Below are positions 23,431 through 31,498 of a DNA stretch of 33,674 nucleotides, piece after piece (position 1 is the first letter of the stretch; every line of letters starts with the position of its first letter). The position numbers and the translations under genes are program-made. The stretch spans positions 1 to 33,674 of the forward strand of contig WHSR01000064.1 in the NCBI GenBank assembly GCA_009379995.1, written 5' to 3'. The stretch comes from Streptosporangiales bacterium. Lineage in GTDB: Bacteria > Actinomycetota > Actinomycetes > Streptosporangiales > WHSR01. The notes beneath the pieces are model-generated. The model was not told where the DNA came from. It did not search any database and worked only from the letters and a program-made list of their open reading frames with translations.

Positions 23431-24594
23431 GTGAGCGTCTTCGACGACCTCGTCGGCCAAGAGCCCGCAGTCCGGGAGCTGCGGTCGGCGGCGGCGTCCG
23501 CCGCCGAGGTGCTGCGGGGCGGATCCGGCGCAGGTATGACGCACGCGTGGCTGTTCACCGGGCCGCCCGGCTCCGGCCGGTCGGTGGCCGCCCGCGCCTT
23601 CGCCGCGGCGTTGCAGTGCCCCGATCTGGGCTGCGGCGAATGTGACGCCTGCCGGCACGTGCTCGCCGGTACCCATGCCGACGTCGAGGTGGTTCGCCCG
23701 TCCGGCCTGTCGTACGGCGTCAAGGACTCCCGTGACCTGGTGCTGAGGGCCGGCTCCAGGCCGTCGGGCGGGCGGTGGCAGGTGGTCTGCTTCGAGGACG
23801 CCGACCGCGCCACCGAGCAGGCGGCGAACGTCCTCCTCAAGGCGATCGAGGAGCCAGCGCCCCGTACCGTGTGGCTGCTGTGCGCGCCGTCGCCGGAGGA
23901 CCTCGTACTGACCATCCGCTCGCGCTGCCGGCTGGTGACCCTGCGTACGCCGCCGTCCGCGGCCGTCGCCGAGGTGCTGGTGCGCCGCGACGGCATCGAC
24001 ACCGACATGGCGGCCTTCGCCGCCCGGGCGGCGCAGGGCCACATCGGCCGGGCCCGCCGCCTCGCCACCGACGCCGAGGCGCGCCGCCGCCGCGAGGAGG
24101 TGCTGCGGATCCCGCTGTCGCTGGACGGCATCGGCGCGTGCCTGTCGGCGGCGGCCCAGCTGGTGGAGGCCGCCGAAGGAGAGACGAACGCGGCCGCCGG
24201 TGAGCTGGACGCCGCGGAGACCGCCGAGCTGCGGCGGGCCCTCGGCGAGCGGGAAGGGGGAAAGGGCCTGCCCCGCGGGTCCGCGGCCGTCCTGCGCGAC
24301 CTCGAGGAACGGCAGAAGTCCCGAACCACCCGGATGAGGCGTGACGCTCTCGACCGCGCGCTCCTCGACCTGGCGTCGTTCTACCGGGACGTGCTGATCG
24401 TCCAGGCCGGCTCCGGGATCGACCTGGCCAACGCGGACAAGGAAGAGGAAATCCGCGGCGTCGCCTCCGGCGCCGCGCCGGAGACGACCCTGCGCAGGCT
24501 CGAAGCGATCATGGAGTGCCGCGAGCGGCTGGAGGCCAACGCCAACCCGCTGCTCGCCGTCGAGGCGATGACCGTCTCCCTGCAGTTCCACTGA
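23431..24594 (+). CDS. holB: DNA polymerase III delta' subunit
   Basis: A 387-residue AAA+ clamp-loader subunit. SVFDDLVGQEPAVREL is the typical opening; the P-loop is degenerate (GPPGSGRSVAA). Four Cys in CPDLGCGECDACRHV form the zinc site of clamp-loader ATPases, ATEQAANVLLKAIEEP is the Walker B/sensor region, and TIRSRCRLVTL follows. The C-terminal part is helical collar. It helps load the beta clamp at replication forks. The start is GTG at 23431. It probably forms an operon with tmk and the PSP1 gene. Confidence 0.93.
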   Translation: MSVFDDLVGQEPAVRELRSAAASAAEVLRGGSGAGMTHAWLFTGPPGSGRSVAARAFAAALQCPDLGCGECDACRHVLAGTHADVEVVRPSGLSYGVKDSRDLVLRAGSRPSGGRWQVVCFEDADRATEQAANVLLKAIEEPAPRTVWLLCAPSPEDLVLTIRSRCRLVTLRTPPSAAVAEVLVRRDGIDTDMAAFAARAAQGHIGRARRLATDAEARRRREEVLRIPLSLDGIGACLSAAAQLVEAAEGETNAAAGELDAAETAELRRALGEREGGKGLPRGSAAVLRDLEERQKSRTTRMRRDALDRALLDLASFYRDVLIVQAGSGIDLANADKEEEIRGVASGAAPETTLRRLEAIMECRERLEANANPLLAVEAMTVSLQFH

Positions 24595-24622
24595 GGTCCC
24601 GGCGTTCAGTGCCGGGAGGAAG

Positions 24623-25498
24623 GTGCAGGGGAAGGCTTTCGACCCTTACGCTGGCGACGTGGGCATGATGATGGCCGTCGGCTTCGAGCGATACGGCCGG
24701 CTGTACTACCTCGACCCGGGGCCGCACGAGCCCGCGGTCGGTGACAAGGTACTGGTGCCCACCGACGCCGGCCCCGAGGTGGCCGAATGCGTATGGCCAC
24801 CGCAGTGGGTGAGCGAGGACGTCGACGGGCTGCCGGTGTGCGAGGGGCTGGCGGGCGAGGAGGAGATCGCCCGCGACGACCGCAACCGCCGCCGCCGCGC
24901 CGAGGCGAAATCGGTGAGCAAGCGGCTGATCCGCAAGCACGACCTGCCCATGAAGGTCGTCGGCGTGGACTACCTGGACGGGGAGAACGTGTTCACCGTC
25001 TACTTCTCCGCGCCGCACCGGGTGGACTTCCGGGCGCTGGTCCGGGAGCTCGCGCGTACGCTCCGCGCCCGGGTCGAGCTCCGCCAGATCGGCCCGCGGG
25101 ACGAGGCACGGGTGCAGGGCGGCATCGGTCCGTGCGGTCGTGACCTGTGCTGCGCGACGTTCCTCAAGGACTTCGAGCCGGTATCGGTCCGGATGGCCAA
25201 GGACCAGGACCTGCCGATCAACCCGATGCGGATCGCCGGGGCGTGCGGTCGGCTGATGTGCTGCCTCAAGTACGAGCACCCGCTCTACCAGGAGTTCAAG
25301 GCCGATGCCCCGCGCATCGGGAGCTCGGTCGACTCGCCGGAGGGCCCCGGCACCGTGGTCGGCTACAACGTCCCGTCCGACTCGGTGGTCGTGCGGGTGA
25401 ACGACAGCGGCCGGCGCTGCGCGTGCTCCAAGGCGAGCGTCTGCGGGCCGCGCCAGGCGTACGAGGCCACCTACCGCAGCGGGACGGTGGACGAGTGA
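24623..25498 (+). CDS. PSP1 domain protein (RicT/YaaT-like)
   Basis: A 291-residue PSP1 C-terminal-domain protein, similar to RicT, which in Bacillus works with RicA and RicF in RNA maturation and sporulation. Visible hallmarks are RYGRLYYLDPG near the N-terminus, KVVGVDYLDGENVFTVYFSA, RVDFRALVREL, and a Cys-rich core with IGPCGRDLCCATFL and GACGRLMCCLKYEH, where the paired Cys could bind an iron-sulfur cluster. Two more Cys lie near the C-terminus (CACSKASVCG). The GTG at 24623 has GGAGGA very close by; homologues begin nearer the ATGs at 24665-24671, so the start may be up to 16 residues later. Its stop overlaps the next gene as GTGA. Confidence 0.9.
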   Translation: MQGKAFDPYAGDVGMMMAVGFERYGRLYYLDPGPHEPAVGDKVLVPTDAGPEVAECVWPPQWVSEDVDGLPVCEGLAGEEEIARDDRNRRRRAEAKSVSKRLIRKHDLPMKVVGVDYLDGENVFTVYFSAPHRVDFRALVRELARTLRARVELRQIGPRDEARVQGGIGPCGRDLCCATFLKDFEPVSVRMAKDQDLPINPMRIAGACGRLMCCLKYEHPLYQEFKADAPRIGSSVDSPEGPGTVVGYNVPSDSVVVRVNDSGRRCACSKASVCGPRQAYEATYRSGTVDE

Positions 25499-27027
25499 AG
25501 CGTGCCGGCACGGCCGGGGCGCTCGTGCTGACCGTGGCCGCCGCTGGCTGCGGCATGTTGCCGGACGGCGACGCCGCGGCGCCGCGACCGTCGGACGGCC
25601 CCAGCACCGCGCAGGAGGCTCCCTCGCTGGAGGCGTACTACCAGCAGAAGCTGAACTGGCGGGACTGCGGGGACGGCTTCCAGTGTGCGCGGCTGCTGGT
25701 GCCGCTGAACTACCAGGATCCCGACGGCAAACAGCTTCAGCTCGCCGTCATCCGGCTGCCGGCGGCCGACCGTGATCGGCGAGTCGGCTCGCTCGTGGTC
25801 AATCCGGGTGGTCCGGGTGCCTCCGGCGTCGACTACGCACGCGCGGCGCGCCAGACCGTGACGGCCGGGGCGCGGGAGCGGTTCGACGTCGTGGGGTTCG
25901 ACCCACGCGGCGTGGGCGCGAGCCGGCCCGCCGTCCGCTGCCTGGACGCCGACCAGATGGACGCGTACCTCGCCGCCGACGCATCCCCCGACGACAAGGA
26001 CGAGGAGCAGGAGCTCGTCGCGGAGGGGCGGGACTTCGCACAGGGCTGCGAGCAGCGCTCCGGCGACCTGCTGCCGTACGTGGGCACCCGCGACGCCGCC
26101 CGGGACATGGACGTGCTCCGCTCCGCCCTCGGCGACGAGCGACTCACCTACCTCGGGAAGTCGTACGGCACCTACCTCGGCGCGCACTATGCCGACCTGT
26201 TCCCGAAGCGTGTGCGCGCCTTGGTGCTCGACGGCGCCATGGACCCGGACCTGTCCGGCGTGCAGACCTATCTCACCCAGGCCAAGGGCTTCGAGGTCGC
26301 GCTGAAGGCGTTCGTGACCGACTGCGTACGCCACGACGACTGCCCGCTCGGCTCGGGAGGCGTGGACAAGGCGATCGAGCGGCTCGAGGACCTCGTCGCC
26401 CGCACCGACCGCAAGCCGCTGCGGAACCAGCTGGGCGACGGCCGTGAGACCACCCAGGCGCTCGCCGTCCTGGGTATCGCGCGGGCCCTTTATAGCAAGG
26501 ACGCCTGGGGATATCTGCGGCTCGGCCTGCAGCGGGCATCCAACGGCGACGGGACGCTGCTGCTGCAGCTCGGCGACGACCTCTCCGGCCGCCGGCCGGA
26601 CGGTACATACACCAACCAGAGCGAGGCCAACATGGCCGTCAACTGCCTCGACCGGCCGATGCCGCGGGAGGTGGACGAGTTCCGGGAGGACGCGAAGAAG
26701 GCCGACAGCGCCTCCCCGCACTTCGGCGAGTTCGTGGCGTGGGGTGCCCTGCCGTGCGCCTTCTGGCTGGTTCGGCCGAGCGAGCAGGAACAGGACCTCG
26801 ACGCCGCGGGCGCGGCGCCGATCCTCGTCGTCGGCACCACGCGCGACCCGGCAACGCCGTACGGCTGGGCGGAGGCGCTCGCGAAGCAGTTGGAGTCCGG
26901 CTTGCTGCTCACCCTGGACGGCGACGGGCACACCGCGTACGCGAGCGGCAGCTCTTGCATCGACCGCGCCGTCGACGACTACCTCGTCGAGGGCAAGCCG
27001 CCCGAGTCCGACACGACCTGCAGCTAG
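25495..27027 (+). CDS. Secreted lipoprotein alpha/beta hydrolase (tripeptidyl aminopeptidase-like)
   Basis: A 510-residue S33-type peptidase. A lipobox VTVAAAGC near residue 18 marks it as a lipoprotein. The oxyanion segment NPGGPGASG is followed by DPRGVGASRP, the nucleophile motif GKSYGTYLG, the catalytic Asp in TTRDPATPYGWA and the catalytic His in GDGHTAYASG. The C-terminal part is the TAP-like domain with a conserved Cys pair region. Related Streptomyces enzymes (SlpD/SlpE, Tap) cut tripeptides from protein N-termini outside the cell. It is coupled to the PSP1 gene by a GTGA overlap and is followed by tRNA-Thr. Confidence 0.92.
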   Translation: MKRAGTAGALVLTVAAAGCGMLPDGDAAAPRPSDGPSTAQEAPSLEAYYQQKLNWRDCGDGFQCARLLVPLNYQDPDGKQLQLAVIRLPAADRDRRVGSLVVNPGGPGASGVDYARAARQTVTAGARERFDVVGFDPRGVGASRPAVRCLDADQMDAYLAADASPDDKDEEQELVAEGRDFAQGCEQRSGDLLPYVGTRDAARDMDVLRSALGDERLTYLGKSYGTYLGAHYADLFPKRVRALVLDGAMDPDLSGVQTYLTQAKGFEVALKAFVTDCVRHDDCPLGSGGVDKAIERLEDLVARTDRKPLRNQLGDGRETTQALAVLGIARALYSKDAWGYLRLGLQRASNGDGTLLLQLGDDLSGRRPDGTYTNQSEANMAVNCLDRPMPREVDEFREDAKKADSASPHFGEFVAWGALPCAFWLVRPSEQEQDLDAAGAAPILVVGTTRDPATPYGWAEALAKQLESGLLLTLDGDGHTAYASGSSCIDRAVDDYLVEGKPPESDTTCS

Positions 27028-27111
27028 ATCCTGCCTACGCCGGGGGAATGCGCGCCGGCCCGGCACGTCTGGGTACACTCAGGGATCGTTGTCGTGCGAG
27101 TCGTACGACGC

Positions 27112-27185
27112 GCCGCCTTAGCTCAGTCGGTCAGAGCGGCTCACTCGTAATGAGCAGGTCGTCGGTTCGAATCCGACAGGCGGCT
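27112..27185 (+). tRNA. tRNA-Thr, anticodon CGT
   Basis: A 74-nt cloverleaf: acceptor GCCGCCT/AGGCGGC, anticodon stem GCTCA/TGAGC with loop CTCGTAA (anticodon CGT, reads ACG), T arm GTCGG-TTCGAAT-CCGAC. The discriminator is T, and CCA is encoded at 27186-27188. The 3' end faces accessory DNA on the right. Confidence 0.96.
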
Positions 27186-27194
27186 CCAGGTCAG

Positions 27195-27347
27195 AGGGGC
27201 TTCCCCACCCAGCTCCCCGGCGGTCAGCAGCAGCGGGTGGCGATCGCCCGTGCCCTGGCGATGGACCCCGACGTGCTGCTGCTCGACGAGGTGACCTCCG
27301 CGCTCGATCCCGAGCTGATCGCTGGAGTGCTCGACGGAATCCACAGC
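27195..27347 (+). pseudogene. Remnant of an amino-acid ABC transporter ATPase (GlnQ-like)
   Basis: Directly after tRNA-Thr an open frame encodes FPTQLPGGQQQRVAIARAL, then DPDVLLLDEVTSALDPEL, the signature and Walker B of a polar amino-acid ABC ATPase. The P-loop half and everything after the D-loop are missing, so only about 50 of some 250 residues remain. No start codon or ribosome site is visible. It is a truncated relic left by deletion or insertion next to the tRNA. Confidence 0.85.
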
Positions 27348-27794
27348 TCAGGAGGCCGGGACGGTGGCGCCGACATATTGGGCGATGTCGGCCAGGCGGA
27401 CTACCTGCCCCATGGCGCCCCAGTTGCCGTCGGGGATTTCCACGATGTGGACCCACGCAACCGGCTCCCGGTAGAGCCGCTGCGGGTCTTGGTCCCCGTC
27501 GGCGAGCACGCGCGTGATGCGTTCGACCATGTCGGCCCGCTTGGTGTCATCCAAGGAGTTGGCCGGGACGCTTACTCGCACCACGTACCGAGGGGGCTCG
27601 GTGTCGGAAATGGGCTTGCCGCCAACGAACCAGGCGTCGGGCTGGTTCACCACGAGCCAGGAGATCGAGCGGGCAGCCTCGGTATCCGGTGCGCCCTCGG
27701 CCGCCATCACCTCGGCCACCAGCTGTTCGGTCACGCGCCTGCCACGCTCGCCGTCGAGGGCGTCTTTCGGTGCGAACAGTTCCACGAAGGGCAT
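27348..27794 (-). CDS. Tautomerase-superfamily protein
   Basis: A 148-residue protein starting MPFVELF, which leaves the N-terminal Pro that is the catalytic base of the tautomerase (4-oxalocrotonate tautomerase/MIF) superfamily after Met removal. The length fits two fused beta-alpha-beta units: the first around DGERGRRVTEQLVAEVMAAE, the second around PPRYVVRVSVPANSLDD and KRADMVERITRVL. The substrate is unknown. The ATG at 27794 has AAGGA 7 bp upstream. It is divergently transcribed from an HxlR regulator 85 bp away, which probably controls it. Confidence 0.78.
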   Translation of the reverse strand: MPFVELFAPKDALDGERGRRVTEQLVAEVMAAEGAPDTEAARSISWLVVNQPDAWFVGGKPISDTEPPRYVVRVSVPANSLDDTKRADMVERITRVLADGDQDPQRLYREPVAWVHIVEIPDGNWGAMGQVVRLADIAQYVGATVPAS

Positions 27795-27805
27795 AGGAGA
27801 ATCCT

Positions 27806-27860
27806 TTGATTGAACTTACCCGGTGGCGAGCACGCTACTCGAGTGCATTCAATGATTCAA
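27806..27860. promoter_or_regulatory. Likely HxlR operator between tautomerase and regulator
   Basis: The A/T-rich intergenic DNA has TTGATTGAA at 27806-27814 and, inverted, TTCAATGATTCAA at 27848-27860, i.e. repeated TTCAA half-sites in both orientations. HxlR proteins commonly bind such sites to control themselves and the divergent gene. Confidence 0.5.
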
Positions 27861-27879
27861 CTCGGCTAGGCTGGCGGGC

Positions 27880-28431
27880 ATGCACCGCACCAGCTTCGCC
27901 GAGATGCACTGCTCGATCGCGCAGACCCTCGAGGTCGTCGGCGAGTGGTGGACGCCGCTCATCTTGCGAGATGTCTACCTGGGGCTGCACCGCTTCGACG
28001 ACATCACCGAAAATCTGGGGATCTCCCGCAACCTGCTCGCCCGGCGGCTGGACAGCCTGGTCACCGCGGGGATCCTCGTGCGTAGGCCCTACCAAGACCG
28101 GCCACCGCGCCACGAGTACCACCTCACCGAGGCCGGCCGGGACCTGGTGCCTGTGCTGATGGCCCTGATGGCGTGGGGAGATCGATGGGTGACCCCACCG
28201 GGAGGACGACCGGCGACCCTGGTACACGACACCTGCGGCGAGGAGTTCACCCCCCAGGTGACATGCTCAAGCTGCGGTCAGCACGTCACCGCGGCGGCGG
28301 TCACCGTACGGCCCGGGCCGGGTGCGGCACCCGGGCCGGGCACCCAGCTCCTTGCGCGCGGCAGTGCTGCGCCAGCCGTCCGACCGGGTTCACCGCCACT
28401 GCAAGCAGGTGTTGGTTCGGGCGGAGGATGA
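27880..28431 (+). CDS. HxlR-family transcriptional regulator
   Basis: A 183-residue regulator. The winged-helix HxlR core spans residues 10-100 or so: CSIAQTLEVVGEWWTPLILR, RFDDITENLGISRNLLARRL and VRRPYQDRPPRHEYHLTEAG. A C-terminal CSSCGQ with the earlier HDTCGEE may bind metal, as in many actinobacterial HxlR proteins. The last 40 residues are low-complexity Pro/Gly. HxlR proteins often respond to reactive electrophiles such as aldehydes and quinones, a plausible match for the adjacent tautomerase (inference). The ATG at 27880 lacks a clear ribosome site, and a possible -10 lies only about 8 bp upstream, so the transcript may be nearly leaderless. Confidence 0.88.
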   Translation: MHRTSFAEMHCSIAQTLEVVGEWWTPLILRDVYLGLHRFDDITENLGISRNLLARRLDSLVTAGILVRRPYQDRPPRHEYHLTEAGRDLVPVLMALMAWGDRWVTPPGGRPATLVHDTCGEEFTPQVTCSSCGQHVTAAAVTVRPGPGAAPGPGTQLLARGSAAPAVRPGSPPLQAGVGSGGG

Positions 28432-28470
28432 GGACAAGGCACAGCTTATCCCGGAGACAGATCCTCCGGC

Positions 28471-29337
28471 CTAGACGGACCCGTCATCCTGCCGGACCGC
28501 GTTCGGGGAGCGTCCACCCGGGGGCGTCGAGGTTGCCGGCCGGTGGTGTTGCCTAGCGGCGCGGGGGCTGATGGGTATGCACAGCGGCGCTCCGGTGGTG
28601 GGGTCTTGGATGATCGAGACATCGAGGTCGAAGATGTCGCGTACGACGTGCTCTGTGATGACGTGGTGCGGTGGGCCTTCGGCGGCGAGTCGTCCGCGCC
28701 GGATCGCGAGTATCCGGTGGGAGTAGCGGGCGGCCTGGTTGAGGTCGTGCAGCGCCATTACGATGGTGCGTCCGTCGCGTTCGTTGAGTTCGTGGAGCAG
28801 GTCGAGGATGTCGACCTGGTGGGCGATGTCGAGGAACGTGGTGGGCTCGTCGAGCAGCATGATCTCTGCTTCTTGGGCGAGGGTCATCGCGATCCAGGCG
28901 CGCTGGCGTTGGCCGCCGGACAGTTCGTCGAGCATGCGGTCGGCGAGCGCGGTGGTTCCGGTTGCCGCGAGCGCGTCGGCCACGGCTTGTTCGTCGCGGT
29001 GCGACCACTGCTGCAGCATCCCTTGGTGGGGGTAGCGTCCGTGGGCGGCGAGCTGGCGTACGGTAACGCCTTCGGGTAGGTCGGGCCCTTGGGGGAGGAT
29101 GGCCATGCGTCGTGCGATGTCCTTGGTACTCATCTGGGTGATGGCGCGGCCGTCGAGATACACCGCGCCGTGGGCGGGCCGCAACAGGCGGCCCAGCCCT
29201 CGCAGCAGGGTGGATTTGCCGGAGGCGTTGGCACCCACCAGCGCGGTGACCTGTCCTTGTGGGATGTGGACGGTGAGGTCGGCGATCACGGGGTCGCGGC
29301 CGTAGGCGAGGGCGAGGTCGTTTGCGTGAAGTGGCAT
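28471..29337 (-). CDS. Ferric-siderophore ABC transporter ATP-binding protein
   Basis: A 288-residue ABC ATPase of the FecE/FepC/FhuC type. Walker A is GANASGKSTLL, the signature LSGGQRQRAWIAM, Walker B IMLLDEPTTFLDIAHQ, and the H-loop MALHDLNQAARYS. It energises uptake through the two permeases upstream. A Pro/His-rich tail of about 30 residues follows the family's usual end. The ATG at 29337 lies 4 bp past the preceding permease stop. It is the last gene of a four-gene minus-strand operon. Confidence 0.93.
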   Translation of the reverse strand: MPLHANDLALAYGRDPVIADLTVHIPQGQVTALVGANASGKSTLLRGLGRLLRPAHGAVYLDGRAITQMSTKDIARRMAILPQGPDLPEGVTVRQLAAHGRYPHQGMLQQWSHRDEQAVADALAATGTTALADRMLDELSGGQRQRAWIAMTLAQEAEIMLLDEPTTFLDIAHQVDILDLLHELNERDGRTIVMALHDLNQAARYSHRILAIRRGRLAAEGPPHHVITEHVVRDIFDLDVSIIQDPTTGAPLCIPISPRAARQHHRPATSTPPGGRSPNAVRQDDGSV

Positions 29338-29341
29338 GGCG

Positions 29342-30460
29342 TCAGGGTCCGGGTGTGCGGGATGCGGCGCGGAACAGCAGCGTAATGAAGAACGGGGCGC
29401 CGACGATCGCGGTCATAACGCCGACCGGGATCTCCACCGGGGCGAAGAGGGTGCGGGCCAGGGTGTCGGCTGCGATCACGATGGTGCCGCCGGCCATGGC
29501 TGCGACCGGGAGCGCCGCGGCGTAGGCGGCGCCGACGAGGCGGCGGGCGATGTGTGGGGCCATCAGCCCGACGAAGCCGACCGGGCCGGCGGTGGATACT
29601 GCGGCGCCGGCGAGCGCGGCCGCGATGGCGAGCAGGGTGAGCCGTTGCCGCTCGACGTGGACGCCCAGGCCCCGCGCGGGGTGGTCGCCGAGCCGTAGCG
29701 CGTCGAGGTGGCGTGCCCCGCCGAGGGCGAGCGGCAGGAGCACGATGATCCAGGGAGCGAGCGCGATGAGTTCATGCCAGCCCTTGCCGTAGACGCTTCC
29801 CGCCATGAAGATCACCAGTTGGCTGGCGTGGATGATCTCGTCGACGGAGCTCACCACGGCCATGACTAGGGCGTGCCCGACGAGGGTCACACCCACGCCG
29901 ACCAGGATGAGTCGAATGGGGGAGGAGCCGCCGTGCCAGGCGAGCCGGTAGACGAGCGCGGTGGTGGCGAGAGCGCCGGCCAGGGCTGCGACCGGGAGTA
30001 GGGCGATGGGGGTGGCGGGCAGGACGACGATGACGATGACGGCAGCGAGGTTGGCCCCGGCCGCGACCCCGATGATCTCGGGTGCGGCTAGCGCGTTGCG
30101 GGTGAGTCCTTGAAATACGGCGCCGGCCGCGCCCAGCGCCGCGCCCACGGCGAACGCGACCACCGCGCGGGGCAGCCGCAGGTCCATGACGATGAATTCG
30201 TGTCCCGGGTGACCCTGGCCGACCAAAGCACGCACGACCTCACGCAGCCCGATCGGATACTCACCCAGGGCGATGCTCGCCACCAGTGCGGCGGCTGCGA
30301 CCAGCCCCAACGCGAGCATCACCCAAAGCGCGCGCAAGTCGACCCGAAAAGAGACGGCCGGGCGGGCCAGCCGCACGGCCCGCCAACGCCCTTTGCCCGG
30401 CGGGGGAGGCACGGGCCCGGTCACGTGCCCGTCTGCATCCTGGACGGCGTCGCGGGTCAC
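29342..30460 (-). CDS. Ferric-siderophore ABC permease (FecCD family), second subunit
   Basis: A 372-residue integral membrane protein. Family motifs are RLPRAVVAFAVGAALGAAG, the QGLTRNALAAPEIIGVAAGA loop, GPVGFVGLMAPHIARRLVG and the C-terminal PVEIPVGVMTAIVGAPFF. About ten membrane helices follow a 40-residue cytoplasmic N-terminus. It starts with GTG at 30460, overlapping the preceding permease stop as GTGA. It pairs with that permease as a heterodimer. Confidence 0.93.
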   Translation of the reverse strand: MTRDAVQDADGHVTGPVPPPPGKGRWRAVRLARPAVSFRVDLRALWVMLALGLVAAAALVASIALGEYPIGLREVVRALVGQGHPGHEFIVMDLRLPRAVVAFAVGAALGAAGAVFQGLTRNALAAPEIIGVAAGANLAAVIVIVVLPATPIALLPVAALAGALATTALVYRLAWHGGSSPIRLILVGVGVTLVGHALVMAVVSSVDEIIHASQLVIFMAGSVYGKGWHELIALAPWIIVLLPLALGGARHLDALRLGDHPARGLGVHVERQRLTLLAIAAALAGAAVSTAGPVGFVGLMAPHIARRLVGAAYAAALPVAAMAGGTIVIAADTLARTLFAPVEIPVGVMTAIVGAPFFITLLFRAASRTPGP

Positions 30461-31497
30461 AGCGGAGCCATTCCTCGGCGGACGACGTGAACGAAGTAGG
30501 GCCCGCCCACCAACGCGGTCATCACCCCAACGGGTACCTCTTCGGGTGGGATTACGAACCGGGCAGCGACGTCGGCTACCACCACAAGCAGGGCGCCCAG
30601 CACCGCGGCCGCCGGCAGCACCCGCCGGTAGTCCCGCCCGAACAGGAAACGCGACAGGTGCGGCACGGCCAGCCCGACGAGTATCACCGGGCCGGCCGCG
30701 GCCACCGCGCTGCCGGCAAGCAGGACGACTGCCGCGGCCGCACCCCCCTTGACGAAGCCGGTGCGTTGCCCGAGCCCGCGTGCCACGTCCTCACCGAGGC
30801 TGAACGTGGTCAGCGGCCGAGCCAGCAGGAGTGCGAGGAGGATCCCGGCGAGCTGGTAGGGCAGCACCTGAAGCAGTAGCGTCTCGTTGGTGCCCACGAT
30901 CGACCCGGCCAGCCAGCGCCGCGCCCCCTCCAGGCTCTCCCGGTCGAGCACCAGCAGCCCTTGGACGACTGCCGCGAGCAGCGCGCTGACCGCCGCGCCC
31001 GCCACCACGAGCTTGGCCGGCGTCAACCCTCGGCGCCCGAGCGCTCCCAGCATCACCACGGCCGCCCCGGCGGCGGCCGCCCCCACCAGCGCACACCACA
31101 CCAAGCCGGTCAGTGAGCCAACCCCCAACAGCACCTGGGCGCCTACCGCGGCCAGCGCCGCCCCCCAGGAGATCCCCAAGATCCCGGGCTCGGCCAGAGG
31201 GTTGCGGCTCACCGCCTGCATGACCGCGCCGGCCATACCCAGCGTCGCGCCCACCGCGGCCGCGATCATGGCGCGCGGCAGCCGCACGGTCAGCACGATC
31301 ACCTGCTGATCCGAGCCGTCGAAGCTGGTGAAAGCCGCAACGATCGTCTCGGGCGCAATGAACACCGTGCCTAGTGAGATGCTTGCCACCACCGCCGCCG
31401 CCAGCGCCAGCCCCCCAAGCAGGGCCAAGAGCAGGCCGGGAAGCGGCAGCCGGCCATAGCCGGCCAGGCCCGCGCCGGCGCGCTCCGCAGCGCTCAC
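30457..31497 (-). CDS. Ferric-siderophore ABC permease (FecCD family), first subunit
   Basis: A 346-residue permease. RLPRAMIAAAVGATLGMAG, QAVSRNPLAEPGILGISWGA, GPVILVGLAVPHLSRFLFG and PPEEVPVGVMTALVGGPYF are the standard FecCD/FepD motifs. The GTG at 31497 is chosen because it lies just after the binding-protein stop and avoids 46 residues without family similarity. About ten membrane helices are expected. It is coupled to both flanking genes. Confidence 0.93.
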   Translation of the reverse strand: MSAAERAGAGLAGYGRLPLPGLLLALLGGLALAAAVVASISLGTVFIAPETIVAAFTSFDGSDQQVIVLTVRLPRAMIAAAVGATLGMAGAVMQAVSRNPLAEPGILGISWGAALAAVGAQVLLGVGSLTGLVWCALVGAAAAGAAVVMLGALGRRGLTPAKLVVAGAAVSALLAAVVQGLLVLDRESLEGARRWLAGSIVGTNETLLLQVLPYQLAGILLALLLARPLTTFSLGEDVARGLGQRTGFVKGGAAAAVVLLAGSAVAAAGPVILVGLAVPHLSRFLFGRDYRRVLPAAAVLGALLVVVADVAARFVIPPEEVPVGVMTALVGGPYFVHVVRRGMAPL

Positions 31498-31498
31498 C

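Noticed and set aside
21144..24594. Very long minus-strand open frames opposite tmk and holB
   Set aside because: They are open because of GC-rich codon bias on the true strand; they encode Arg/Gly/Gln-rich low-complexity sequence with no motif.
27195..27347. Functional ABC transporter ATPase
   Set aside because: Walker A and most of both domains are missing and no start is visible.
28432..28470. Terminator between HxlR and the ABC ATPase genes
   Set aside because: The 39-bp convergent gap shows no convincing stem-loop.
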